Source: Terebella lapidaria
Lineage: Eukaryota; Annelida; Polychaeta; Terebellida; Terebellidae
DNA: 64,000 nucleotides
Direction: 5' to 3'
Assembly: GCA_949152475.1 (NCBI GenBank)
Contig: OX424564.1
Coordinates: 26,782,165-26,846,164 of the forward strand
The notes under the pieces were generated by a model. It was not told the DNA's origin. It was given only the letters and a program-made list of their open reading frames with translations, and searched no databases. The position numbers and the translations under genes were made by a program. Shown one piece after another: positions 12,808 through 25,530 of this stretch; within the stretch, counting starts at the first letter, position 1; every line of letters starts with the position of its first letter.

Positions 12808-15800
12808 ATGGAAATTCATGAATTAGCGCAGACGTAAACTTTCGTACACATCACTGCGGGATCATGCAAACTTATTTTGGAATTTGTAATGGTGCGATGT
12901 CATCCAATGTGCTAGCCAATTGATGTATAACGAATTTCAGAAAGAGATAATGCTAGTTTAACCTATTCAACTTTCGTTATTCAGTTGAATGCCCCTTCTT
13001 TTGAAGACAAATATTAGAAGTTACCACAACTTATTGTGCGGCGTTAGCCGTACTATATCTGTTAGTGTAATTTTGACCCCATGGTACTACTGGTGAGGAA
13101 CTTGTCCATGCGTGGACTTATTGCTACCGAATTAAGTCAGCGATGACATTATCCATATTTCATGTCACAATCTCAGATTACAACAAAGTTAAGTAGCAAA
13201 TATTGAACAAAGACAACATACACCTTTGTCATTTGTGGAAAGTGCAACTAAAACCCATTTTGGCAAGAATAATGGACGAATCGACAAACAAATGCGAGTA
13301 ATAATCAATTTTCGCATGGACAAGCTCTGCACCAGTATTGGAGGTATTATGGTAGTGTAAGACCATCTACGAGAATTGTTCTCTGTGAGAGGGAAGTAGA
13401 GAGTTATTACAATACGAGTTCGAGTTACAATACGATCCGAGTTCATTGTTTCATATTGTTATCAAACTAATCAATAGGCTTTAAGTTGATTTACAAATAT
13501 TGTGTGAGTGAAAACACACACCATAGTCCTTTGTGGAAAGTTCAACCAAAACACATTTGGGCAAGAATAATGGGCAACTCAACAAAAGAGCAGGTGAGAA
13601 TCAATTTACCCATGGACATCAAAATATTCGACAGGTTGTCATAACGTTCAGGTTAACAATTAGAATTTTTATATCACATGGAAACAAGACCCACAATATT
13701 TTGTTTGGTTGTTTAACCAAGAAATGTGTTTTGTGTCTACTTATCCTTGATTTTTTTTGTTCTACTCTCCTTTGTCCCTGTGGCCGCACACGTAACCTCA
13801 AGTTCTGCTGTTGTGATGCTTGTAAACCTAGACTATCACCTAGTCTATTACCATGATTTATATATACATGCTAATAACTAACCGTCATAAATGTAATCTG
13901 CCGTCCTCCGCTGCATTAGTGCATCCAGTTCCATTTTATCCATTAATTCTTCCGGCAAACCAGTAATTGAAATCACACATATACCAGTTGATCACTGACT
14001 CCCTTGCGATGAGTGAACGAAGAGACTGGAGACTATCAATGCCCATTTTAAAACAAGAATGTTGTGTTTCTGGCATCTGGAGCAGATAAAGCACCGGTGC
14101 AGGAGAGAGCAGTAACTGCATGGATACGTGTGGCTATCTGACAAGGTCATGACGGGAGAAACAGAGCAACACAGAGAAGATAGATTAATGGGTGATGAAC
14201 TAGTGAAGTTGCACTGGTATACGTTTGTACTATCGCTATTTCCTTTTGCTGGCATTCCCCTGAGTGTGGACATTTAAATAGTTAGAAGACATTGTGGACA
14301 ATGCACGTGTACCAACGTGAGGAATGTAATTGAATATAGTGAATGGTTTCATCTTCCCATAACTGACCTGATACATGAACATCTAATAACACAAAATCTA
14401 ACACATACATATGACAAGCATTCTCCTATTGTCCATAGATGTACGACGTGTGTAAAAGTGGTTGAAGATAATTGAAGGCAATGGTGAAACTTCCTAAGGA
14501 AATGTGATCTAAATTATCGTATTTCCTCCCACTAAACTACACAATGGAGGACTACTGTTCCACCACTTAAACATCTTGCTTGGTTATTGACTTTGGATAG
14601 TAAATGTTGTCGCATGGTATTCATACCTTTGTTGTGTCTATCACCAAGATCAATTCATAAAAAAGGATATAGTATGTAAAGTGATGACGATAATCTAAGG
14701 CAAAATTCACCAGCAAATATCGGAAGAATTTGAGGTCGGCAGAAAACTTAGGGCACAGGTGGGCTATGTTCATGACTGGATTACTTGAACAAATGTGGGC
14801 AGTAAAATTATGAAGAAAAATACATGATACTGGAGCTCAATTCAGAGATAAGTGACGTAGAGGAATTAAATATATAAACGATAAAACTCGTGTGATAAAT
14901 CCTCATGCTTTGGTGTTGATTCTACAAAAAATGCTTATTTACAATGAAGGTTTCGATTCATATGAAAATTGTCAATTTGTATTGGCATTAAGGTGATAAT
15001 GAAAATCGTTATCTTTGGGACACACGGCATCGCCACATCGGTCATATTAAAAATGAACACTGACACATAATTTGTCGTTATCTTGGCGGTAGTTGTCCTC
15101 GAAAGGTCAAATGTCTTTACAATGCAATATATAAAACACTTTCCGAGATAAAAGTGCAATGATATCCGATTCTTTCCAGCATCAGTTTGATAAATCAAAT
15201 AGCATATTCAAACATCCGCTTTTAATTGGCGAACTATAAGTCACATTTAACTGAATGCAAAAGTTTTCAGGTATATCATAACCTTGACCCTAATGGACAT
15301 TGCACAGGGTTTCACAGAGGAATGGCTCGAAACGTTTCGTGACTACCAAACAAGATACGTTTGTAGAAAAACGAAAAGCAATCTATTTAAAATGAACAAT
15401 ATCCGGTTTCAAATATTAAAAAAATTTTGCGGTCTTGCCACTCAGAACTTATAAGTATGTGATAAGAACTAGTTACCTTTTTATCATTTTATTCCAAATT
15501 ATTTCATATTGTTTTTTCGATGTAGCCATAATAAACAACAAAAATATATCCCCTACCCGGTTATTTTGCCAAAATGGAGAAGAACGTCTGAATTACATAG
15601 GAGAGGATACATTATTCATCATTTCACCATGCATCTTTTGTTTTTGTTGTGCGTCAAATGTTTTCTCAGCTATACATTCCACTTGCATTTTATGCATCTA
15701 TCTTTAATAATTGTTTACTAGGAACGTATACCAGTAGTATGTTTTCGCACTTGTGGATGCATCATTGATCCAACATAGCGTATTAAGGTCTACAAACTAT

Positions 15801-16540
15801 GTTCGTATCGGACTTTACCTTAAATGAGCATCACAACGCAATGCGGCGCAAGTCATTGACTTGCGATTACCAATGATCTATCAATATAGAATCCACTGAT
15901 ATTTTTTGTCAAATGCAAATAAAAACACTTTCATAACATGTCATCAGTGGACCCGGACGCTCAGAAATACACTGCCCTTACCATTACCCGTCCGCTACCA
16001 ACTATCAACTGATCATATTCACTAGTTGCATAATACATCACAAATCTACCAATGCAATTATCGGGCACACGGAACCGTCACTTACAACGAAGCAGCTGTC
16101 TGTACTACCGCGATAACTCGGCAGCTTTCGAGACGAGTTCGTGACAGGGATTTGAAATAGACAGATGGATATTGAAAATGAGTTGAAGTTAATTTTCTAC
16201 AGTCTGTGTTGGGTTGTGAAGCCCTTGAAGGAACCTGTTGGAATATGAACTTCAATCACGCATAATATCGGTATATTTGTGTAATCTAGTGGGAGGAGGC
16301 AGACACACATTACCATCACGTATCATTTATACATACGTAATGGGAATTGTATGGGCAATCCAAATTTGAATTGGTATAATGTTTCAATCTGCGAGAGCAG
16401 AATAGGTAAGAGCAGATTTCATGTAGTCACTTCCTATTAGATTCATCTTTAAAAATCTAAATATAAAACAGTCCCTGTCTCGCCGTTATTTATCTAACAC
16501 CAAATACCTCAACTTATAAATACCAAGTCTGACCTATAAC
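12808..16540. other. Gene-free stretch with a local duplication
   Basis: No gene is supported. 13197-13330 and 13493-13625 are diverged direct repeats about 296 bp apart, sharing 'ctttgt', 'tttgtggaaagt', 'ggcaagaataatgg' and a 'catggaca' landmark. A 19-bp near-palindrome, cgcaagtca-t-tgacttgcg, lies at 15847-15865. No other structure is evident. Confidence 0.45.
13197..13625. repeat. Diverged direct repeat pair
   Basis: Two ~130-bp copies (13197-13330 and 13493-13625) share 'tttgtggaaagt', 'ggcaagaataatgg' and 'catggaca' in order, separated by about 160 bp of unrelated sequence. An old local duplication or two copies of one small element would explain it. Confidence 0.5.
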
Positions 16541-16543
16541 GAC

Positions 16544-16824
16544 ATGGACCATGTAAACCTGACGATTTTCGGTGTCCGGCCATTAAAGTTCATATTCCAG
16601 CAGAATAAAACACATTGCCTGTCACTGCAAGAGTTGTTCATCAAATACTGTGTAGCCAGAACGAACTGTATCATATCTGACAGTGAGCAACCTCTTAACA
16701 GGTTTTATAAAAAGCTTTGGTCCGGTATTCTGTTTGTGTCTCGGTCATGTCGAAGAAACAGGTTTTTAACATCATTTCTCCCGGAGTCGATTCGTCGGCA
16801 CAATATATCCTGTTCTCGCAAATA
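16544..16824 (+). pseudogene. Possible LINE reverse-transcriptase C-terminal scrap
   Basis: A 93-codon frame ends with RNRFLTSFLPESIRRHN, similar in layout to the 'TNRFKFSFFPSAIRxWN' segment at the C-terminus of Jockey/CR1-clade reverse transcriptases. The rest of the frame has no recognised motif and no catalytic block lies upstream. I read it as a truncated LINE relic. Confidence is low because the match rests on one short motif. Confidence 0.3.
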
Positions 16825-16829
16825 ATGTC

Positions 16830-18940
16830 TAGTTTGTAAATATACGTGTATGTTGCCTCTGTCTAGTCGTACAACAAGTTTCCTATTATATGTAACATTG
16901 GATCCAAAAAGTATACATCTATCTTATATGTCTTGCTGATTTGTCAACGTCTCCTCATTGGTCTTGTTGTTGACCATAAGCTCGTCTTGAAATGAAGGTA
17001 TAATGATGCTTCCACAAACGCCTTAATACCGATTCTTTAAAAAAAAAAAGAACTGACCTTGTATGATGTTCGCTGCTTCACATCCATTCATCTTTTCTGC
17101 TTCATATCCTGTACCGTTTTCCTTTACCAATTCCAAGGCAAAATAATTGTTTAATTTTCCCACGATACCAACTGATCACACCTTTTGTGTTTGTAATCGA
17201 CCAAGTAGCTGAAGGATATTGATGAATACTTTGAGGATCAGGAACGTTCTTGGCTTTCTTGGGCATTGAACTTAGATAAGCACATCAGAAGATGGGTTCT
17301 GCTGAGGAAATGTACTGATAGGGTGTGAGTAATACACAAGGTCATGTCTGGGAAAAACATAATAGTTTAGGCAAACAGGTGATGGTTACATGTTTAGTGC
17401 TTTGCACTACTAGTAGGCCTAGCTATATCACTACGTATGGATAGCTACGCTTGACTTGGATAATTGGTTTGACTAGCAAATTTAGAAATCCATTTCAAAA
17501 GTGATATAATAAATTTTATAATCAATTGCTTTAATCAATTAGGGTCTATGTCCTTCCATTTATTCATTTCACATTGAATCCTATTGGCATTACGATGCAG
17601 ACAATAGCCAGTTGACTGCATTATCTCTTGTGGGTTCCTGGTTTTACTTTACGTGGCCTAGGCCTCATAACTAATAAAGTACTATATAAAACGCCAAGCA
17701 TTGCCTTGTAGTACACCCTGTTCCTATCGACTATGATCAGTTATACCGCAGGGTAACAGTTCGATCTTACCACACAGTTCGTACTTACAAGCAAAAGTTG
17801 AATACACACCGACTCCACCCCCCCCCCCCCCTCCACAATTTTAGTCTGCCCCCTAATATATGATAATAGTATATGAAAGACAAGGATACAAGATATCCTT
17901 ACATAACGCCCATCGTAATTTGGTGTATTGTGGTATCAGAGTCAGCATCCATATACTAATGGCCACTAATGATCTTCCATGACCGCCAAGAGAATGCATC
18001 TATGTCAAGAGCGATGACGGATATAAGCATGTAGCATTCAATGTATAGAATAGCATAGTTCATAGGGTACGATTGAACAAAACATAATTTCAGGTGGAAA
18101 CATATTTTATGTGGTAATAAGTCATCTTCGGTTTGTAGTTTCATATCATTTTTTCCCTGGTGTAATCCGCATCGATATAAGCATTTTAATTCAGTATTGG
18201 GAGTCATTTCTGTCGAAGTTCTTCGCAGATAATTCCCGAGGCAATGATTTCTCCAGAGACGGATATTCAATTACACGACAGCTCTCTCTCTCTCTCTCTG
18301 AAACGGCACTTTCAGACTTCTATCACAAAAATATAAAAAGTCAAACTCCAGCCCAGAACAGCATCTAAGTAATAAGGACATATTGGACTAGGACTGGAAA
18401 TATTGAACCAGAAAACACAGTAGGGTGTATTCTACACGAACATGTAATTTTCATGATATTTTACTGCTAGTGAAGCACACGCGTGCACTACATCTTGTCC
18501 GGCTGCAGAAATTCTACGATGGGGCAGAAAATATTGAAAAACGGTGTAAACGAGTTTACACATTATACATATCAGTATCGAGAAATTGGCTTACGATGCA
18601 GTGATACGATTACATGGAGTCAGTATATGATCGAGGCACGTGGTGTCGGAACCAGGGTGTTGTTGTCCTCAATGAATTGTTGAGCAAATGTAAAAAAAAC
18701 ACTAAACAAACAGTATGTAGTTTTCTAAGTTTCATCAATAGGGGATATTAAGTTGGGCGGCAAATATGACCATAATGGTACCCTTAAATTTCCGATTTTT
18801 TTTTATTGAAATGAGCTATTAATGGTTTGCAGCTGTATAAACCATACTAAGTCTTGCCTTCTTCTCGCAGGTGTTTGATCAATCAATGCTGTATGTTGGT
18901 TAAACACCTATCGGTCACGGCTGAGTAGTTTTTTGTATGG
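16830..18940. other. Gene-free stretch, C-run and CT microsatellite
   Basis: No gene is supported. A 14-nt C run lies at about 17818-17831 and a (CT)n microsatellite at about 18279-18298. An AATAAA on the minus strand at 18802-18807 lies some 670 bp past the SLC7-A stop codon and could serve it, but nothing else supports a poly-A site there. Confidence 0.4.
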
Positions 18941-18943
18941 TTT

Positions 18944-19004
18944 GAAATAGAGAAACCCCTCGACCATGTTGAATAACCCCTGTTCCTCGGGGTTTCTCTA
19001 TTTC
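18944..19004. repeat. Snap-back hairpin, 18-bp arms
   Basis: gaaatagagaaacccc near the left end and ggggtttctctatttc at the right end are exact reverse complements around a ~25-nt loop. The arrangement resembles a tiny foldback MITE. It sits about 475 bp past the SLC7-A stop codon, on the gene's 3' side, so it might also fall in the 3'UTR. Confidence 0.7.
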
Positions 19005-19478
19005 ATAACATAGTAGTGCACCAGTTTTCAATGCCCAGGAGAATGTCTTGCAGCTTCCAACATGTGGAAATGATTCTTATACATTCGACGCCAAATTGAA
19101 CACTAATTTCCACAACACCGAAATATCAACAATACATGACCAGAATAAAATATTATTAGTGTGTTATCACCTCTATAGGTCAGGTATATACCGCTAAAAT
19201 ATTGCATGATAAGAGACAAACTTTAAATAAACAAGATCCTATTTTTATAAGGCAGGTACTTGGTTTGGTTTGGGAGGAACATCCCCAGTTAGTCATCACT
19301 ACCTGACAATAATGTTAGCAACTATATGGGACGATTGGCTCCAAATTTGGGTATAAATCCTTGGCCATATTGAATATGCTATATACATGATTGTATAATA
19401 TATACATGTATACATATAGGTACATTTGATTTTCTTTTTCGTGCATATTCAGTTCATTTGACGCACATAGTATTAGTT

Positions 19479-22400
19479 TCAGTCTGATTTCTCCGCTTTG
19501 TCTTCGGCTATACCAAGTGTTGGACACACTTCCACAAGCTGCTGGATGAACTGCGTGACGTAACCTGGAAAAATGCGATGATTACTGCGATATTTGCAAC
19601 TGCTCAACTTGGTGAGTCATTTAGCCATAATCTTCATCAGATTAAAATCCATTTCATAGGGAAACCTACGCATGCACCCGGCCCGTTTGTCGAAGACCAC
19701 AATGGGAATATAGAAGATGAGACCCGCGAGCATCAGTAGAGTGGCGTAGAGGAACTCCATCTGTGGAGCGTCAACCACAGGGACTATGACCAGCGCCGCG
19801 GAGAATATAAACACGATAATCGGCAGGACAATCGGAACCTGGAAAAAAACAGTTTTTTGTTTCAGCTTGCTCGCTCATACGGGACATACTCTCAATCATT
19901 CATGTTTCTTCGTCCGTGATCTGTATTTTTTTTTCAACCTTACCGTTTCTGCTAATTTGGTGACTAATTATTCGCTAAGATTTTTGCACATTATGAAACT
20001 TTTCCACAAATATTTTCAGCAAATAGTGTAATTTTGCATAGTGATGACATGTTATATTTTATGCTTCTTGATTGGTTGGCTGGATTCGAACAAACTACTT
20101 TTTAGGTTGGTCCAAAAATGACCCGAATTTTTTTATGATGTCTCATGAGTGCGTTCCTATCTTGTTCAGTGTAATTTGGCATTGTTGTTTTTACTGCACT
20201 GGCCAGAACTGGATGACGTCACTCATTGTGACGTCAGCCATTGTCTCTTTTGTGCTGGCCATTGAACTTTTTACTGTAGGCATATAATAAACCAAATACT
20301 ACATTGTACTGGAATTCATTTCTCACTTGGTCCTTCCGCGGAGCACTCGTAAACTCGTGCTCCCTAAAAGGACCCGTGCGAAATACTACAGTATTGAAGG
20401 AACCTTGTTTTATATTGAGAGCACCTGTGCTCAGAATCTGGTCAATTTAAAATTTATAAAACTAATTTTTGAAGATATATTACATTAGGTTTGTCTAAGG
20501 TGATCTTGACATCAGACTCATGGTAACGTCTACCTCGGTACGTTTAAATGACCTATATTTCATGCAAACTATTCAGATGACAAAAAAGTCTCGCGCATAT
20601 CGACGGGACACCCTGACTGCAAGCAATCTTGATTGTTCGATACGAAATAAAAACTAGTCATGTATTAAATTTACTCTAACCACGTTCAGTTACGGGCATG
20701 ATGCGCTAGATACCTTGTATACTCTTGGGGCATCCTTCATCTTAAACCTGAGAACAACGACGCTAAGCTGGATGCAGGCGATGAAGATCCAAGTGACAAA
20801 ACTCAGGAAGTCAATTAGAGACACCACCGAGCCTGCCATCATGTAGAAAATACTGAGGACGCTCTGGAGATTTCAGACCGAAGTGTAAATACAAAACAAA
20901 ATATAAATATAATTCTGGGGCACCACAGAATGATGTCGTTACCCTATAGATGATACTGAACACTGGAGATGATACAACAGAAGCACATATTGGGTTTCTG
21001 GTGGGGTGCCTTGGGAATATTTGGTTCAGATTCTTCAAATAGCACTAACTTTGGCCTATTGGTAGTCAATGCCATACAATTTAATTTTTTTATGAGTGGC
21101 CATGTTGGATTCATCCAGTATGGTGGCCCCACGAGGCGGTCATCTTGGTGGACTTAAGAAATTAATTAAGTATCATGATATGAGCAAATTACAGACCAAA
21201 TTTGGTGCTTTAGGAACAAATGGTCTATTAATGCCCTATAAGTCACCACTAATAGTATTAATGATGACTGAAACGAACGGGAATGAAATAGATCACGAAC
21301 AATCGTTAGATACAGGTATGACGAACATATGAGTCGATCCATAAATAAGAGCTGGTAATACGGGCTGCTTGGTTATTTTACAGCATTTGTCAAAATTGAT
21401 CATCTAGTACCCACCAAGAATATCCCTGCTGGGACGGGCGTTTTACGCTTCACGTGGATGTAGGAGAGTACTTGGGGCATTTCCTGCTCGCGTCCCATCA
21501 CGAAAAATAATCTGGTAGTCATAGCAAAAATACAAGTAAACTTACCTGCATCATAAAGACAAATGAACATCAGTTATTCATATATTCAAAGGAACTTACA
21601 AATTTGTATCTGATTACAGGGTATGTAATACTGTATATGATTGTACTTGGACTTACTACTGTATAACAATAACAGCATTATGTTTCATATGTTTACCTCC
21701 CAGATGTAAAGACATCCGTGTTGATGGAGCCGAACGTAGACATTGCCACACAAAGCGGCATCAACCAGAAGGCTTTTGGAATAACTGCTTCAGCCCAAGT
21801 CTTCAAAACAAAATAGCGTACAGTTTTGAGTAAATTCACTCACATGTTTTTTTTTTCAGGAAGGAAAGCAAACTACTAAAGGATTCCAAAGTAGCAAATA
21901 TGTTCATTTCAGATAAAAGTAGTAGATTCCACAGCGATGTGCTCAAGCACTAATATTTTGATACACAAAAACAACCAAAAAACGCCGAGAGATAACACTC
22001 CCATCTCTCATCACTGTCAAGGATAGAACCAGTGCTACTGGTTCACTACATTGCTTTGGCACCACTCCAGTAACGGTCAACTCTGGCCGATTGCCAAAAC
22101 TTGCTTCAGACAATATTACATCCCCCAATCTCAACTAAGGAACACATACCACCGCCACGGCTGGACTAGCAAGCATTTCCTCACTGGACATCACGGTGAA
22201 GTAAGAGACGTTGACCATGACGTAAAGAACCGTGATCAGCGGCAGAGCTATGGTGTACGTCAGGGGTATGTTCCTGTAATGTCGCTCATAATTCAGGTGT
22301 AGATGATAATGGTGTTACGACCGAAACATTCGAAACAGCGCCTTTTTTCCTTTTTTTGAAAAATACAATCGCAAAAAATGCTTACCTCCTAGGGTTGATG

Positions 22401-24392
22401 ATCTCTTCTGTAGCGGTCACCAAACTTCCCCTGTTTGTGTGGAGAAAATAGAAAGATGTTTATGGGTGTAGTTTGAAGGTTTCGTAATTTAATTAAAATC
22501 TGTGCATATTTTACCAGCCGTCGTATGCAAACATGGCGCTGTAGAAAGCCATGAATATTTCTCCGGCTTCTTTGCTTGATCCTTCAAATCCAGTTTTCAA
22601 GTTGTCTAATTCGCCTATCAAAATATGAATAATAATAATATGATGATGAAACGATATACCCAGTGTTAAATAAACAAATTTATGATCATATTGTCATACG
22701 AAGAATTAACATATTGCCATCCAAAAATTCATTTTTCAACAACAAAATTTGGTGAAAGTCTTCTGACATTACTGGACTGAACTGAAGGTTTGATTCGCTT
22801 CATTCATTTCATCAAACACCTTATGAACACTGATCCCACCTATGGACATCATGTATATCCCTCCGCACACGATCATGACCAGCGCTGTAACTTTGCCGAA
22901 CATGAAAACGACTTGTATGTTGTTTGATATCCTGATGCTATAACAGTTCACGGCAGTCAACAGCACTGTGGTTAAAATGGAATAGCTACTTTAAATCCAC
23001 GAAGAACGCTCTCAATTTAGAGTCTTGCACAAGAACTGTGGCTAGTATACAAGGCTGAGACTCATATTAAACGTTATCTGGTCCCAAGATGTTAGAAGTT
23101 GATCTTTTTTTATATATTAAACATTAGTTGAAATTGTGCCAGACAGATTAAGTATCATGACTTCGTTGTAGGGAGCACTCCACCGTATCTTGTTCGATAT
23201 AGAGTTATATTTCAACGCCCCTCCACTACTTACAAACAACAACAGCTCCCAGCAGTTTGACGATGAATTGTGGTGGTGCTCCACAATCATCGCTGAACAC
23301 AGGAGCAAGCACATACTCGGCACAGGTCATGGACATGACGGCGGTGCTAGACGGGTTGATCAGGACCGATAATACCCAGCCATACAGGTATCCCAGCCAG
23401 CGACTGTACGCTGTCCGCAGGAACTGGTACTCGCCAGCCGAACGCGGAATCAGACAGCCCAACTCTGCCACACCCAAGGCGCCTATCGACATGAAAGGTC
23501 CAATATCTATATAAGTTCATTGTTAGGCAAAATCGTGCAATTTTCAGATACTCCATGAACCTCATCAATGATTATAGGTTTGAGCATTTCCTGCCTCACT
23601 TATGGCACCCGCTTGTGAATTCCCAAAAATTGAATATGCGAAGTCCTCTGCAAATTTATCATCGATTTGATGTACTTTATCAACGAGATTGTGACGACGA
23701 CCATAGAAATACTTAAACACAGCTCCAGATAAACGACGTACATGTTTAACGATTCATTGTGCTACGAAGGGTCATACTTTTATTGAATGAATGGAGAAAA
23801 AACAAAACATAGCGCCAGTCCACAATCTGAATGAGAATCCCAAGATGAATTTGAATCGGATGATATAACATCTAAACACTTAAACATTTGGGCGATAACT
23901 CACCAAACATGCTAATAATGCCTCCGATACCCCAGAGCAGCAGTGACAGTCCCACGCTGCCAGCTCTGTCAATCACGCCTTTAGGCGAGATGAATATTCC
24001 GGAACCTAGTGCATAATTAAATATTATTGTGTAGTGTTAGGTTCTATGCATAGCGTGATACAGCTAAATCTCAGTCAGAAAATATCGTTGTTGTGTTTAC
24101 GGCTAGTCAGATGGATCGAATCAAAGAATGAGAATTTCACAATTTTAAAAATATATCAAAGATATGTGTACGTACCTACAACACCGCCGAAGACCAGTCC
24201 TATTCCTCCCAGTAATCCTATAGTCCTATCCATTACCATGCTAGTCGTTTCCATGGCAACCTCCTGACCACGGTGATCACGTGTCCCCATGACGTCAGAA
24301 ATATCCATGCTATCATCTATAGACGTCTTGTATGCGTTTATGTCTTTAGTCTCCCCATTTCTAAGTTTGTGGGTGTTTGAATCGCCATCCAT
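19479..24392 (-). CDS. SLC7-A: b(0,+)/xCT-like amino-acid transporter
   Basis: Predicted 522-residue SLC7 light chain that exchanges amino acids across a membrane with an SLC3 heavy-chain partner. Minus-strand exons are 24392-24176, 24005-23904, 23482-23234, 22965-22840, 22614-22515, 22430-22386, 22273-22150, 21800-21697, 21511-21415, 20863-20714, 19838-19670 and 19564-19479. They total 1569 nt with GT-AG borders and no internal stop. Seen: TM1 [11 protein letters not shown] (73-83), AELG after TM2, heterodimer Cys173 in [11 protein letters not shown]6 MFAYDGW (259-265), NVSYFTVM, a [10 protein letters not shown] loop, and a C-terminal VTQFIQQLVEV stretch like that of b0,+AT. The usual length is 490-525. 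The start is the ATG in GAGTGAAAATGG, a context identical in SLC7-B. Intron 10 (19839-20713) and intron 9 (20864-21414) hold repeat-like DNA. Which SLC7 subfamily it belongs to is inference. Confidence 0.93.
20290..20405. repeat. Snap-back element inside SLC7-A intron 10
   Basis: The core ggagcactcg-taaa-ctcgtgctcc is a perfect 10-bp stem. Flanking 'ggtcctt' and 'aaggacc' and a weaker outer pairing extend the foldback to roughly 110 bp. It lies wholly inside intron 10 and does not touch splice sites. A foldback MITE is the simplest reading. Confidence 0.55.
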
Positions 24393-24628
24393 TTTCACTC
24401 CGAGACATTTACACAAGCATCATACATTGATATTTGTTGGTTTGTCAGCCGTATTCTCGACTGAGTCCCCTTTGTATACGTTTGCTGCATTATTAGACAT
24501 CATGGTATGATATCCGAACGATAACTATTTATTATCAGTAAGCTTAGTCTTGTCGAGTTGTGTTAACATGTATATCGATGAGCAAATGATGTTACAGGCC
24601 ATTAGTTACATTGGACTCCAAGATTAAG
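24393..24628 (-). promoter_or_regulatory. SLC7-A promoter/5'UTR block shared with SLC7-B
   Basis: Two segments upstream of the SLC7-A start match SLC7-B upstream DNA on the opposite strand. The distal one (24593-24628) matches 34702-34737 at about 32 of 36 positions, including the core gtccaatgtaactaatg. The proximal one (about 24477-24522) matches 34951-34995, from atcgttcg to gcaaacgt. The proximal block ends about 85 nt before the ATG in both genes. The distal-to-proximal spacing is about 71 nt here and about 214 nt at B. Conservation beyond the coding exons suggests retained regulatory or leader sequence. No TATA box was identified. Confidence 0.65.
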
Positions 24629-24984
24629 CGAAATTTGGACCAATGTATCCGCCATTAACGAGAAAAATGTTCAAACTGAGTTATCACACTGTATATATAT
24701 TTACCGAGTCGATACACTAATCTCTCATGTTTTTGTGTCATTATACTTGTACAATAATAAGTAAACTCGTACTTGAGGTCAGATTCTTGATGATAAACGC
24801 TCTGCGTATCCACCACTTGCAGTAATGACTTTGTGTTTACATCATATTATTGTTGTAAGAACAGAACCATAATTCGGTATAGACCATGAACCAACAACAT
24901 TATGGCAACAAGATCAATTTCGGATATGGACACGTATTAGTGTAATTGACTATATTGATTTCACATACAAGTGAATAGTTCATA

Positions 24985-25530
24985 TCCTGTATGATAAGTA
25001 TCGATCTATTACCACCAATACAGCCAAATTTTGATGATTCCAATAACAAACGTAAAATACAACATTTTGCAAAAAAACAAAGCCCGACCAAATACCTTAT
25101 TAAAAAACACACTGGTGTCATCAGGGGCAGACAGTGTGGTAAATGTAGTTGTTTCTACTGTACACCTGATGGAATTAGTAAACAACTGCCCAACAACCTA
25201 TGAAAATGATTTACAAATCCGAAACAAACCCCATGGAATAGATATATGGCAAATACATAAGTACCTAATCACAGGCCAAAAGGCTACTGAGTTGATGGTA
25301 TCCTCGGGGACAGATTTAACGTCCACCAGCAGTGACACCGCGGGGTTTGGAGTGACACATGCGATAACCAGAAACATAGAATTTTTTTTTTGGCCTAATC
25401 ACAAGCCAAAAGGCTACTGAGTTGATGGTATCCTCGGGGACAGACTTAACGTCCACCAGCAGTGACACCGGCTCAGTGTTATGAATGTAAGTATCAATCT
25501 ATTACCACCAATACAGCCAAATTTTGATTT
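24985..25530 (+). repeat. Interspersed repeat A, rearranged copy
   Basis: The copy begins 'ataagtatcgatctattacc', includes the core 'gtcatcaggggcagacagtgtg', and runs through 'cctaatcacaggccaaaagg'. A ~85-bp inner piece is then repeated 130 bp downstream (25264-25350 versus 25394-25475), and the start of the family reappears at 25486-25527. Other copies lie at about 29393-29690 and 32768-32850 on this strand, and at 1265-1440, 62570-62745 and 63855-64000 in the opposite orientation. A 129-codon open frame across it is not conserved between copies and is not called as a gene. Confidence 0.7.

Noticed and set aside
25031-25420. 129-codon frame
   Set aside because: Lies within repeat A. Other copies of the repeat do not keep the frame open.
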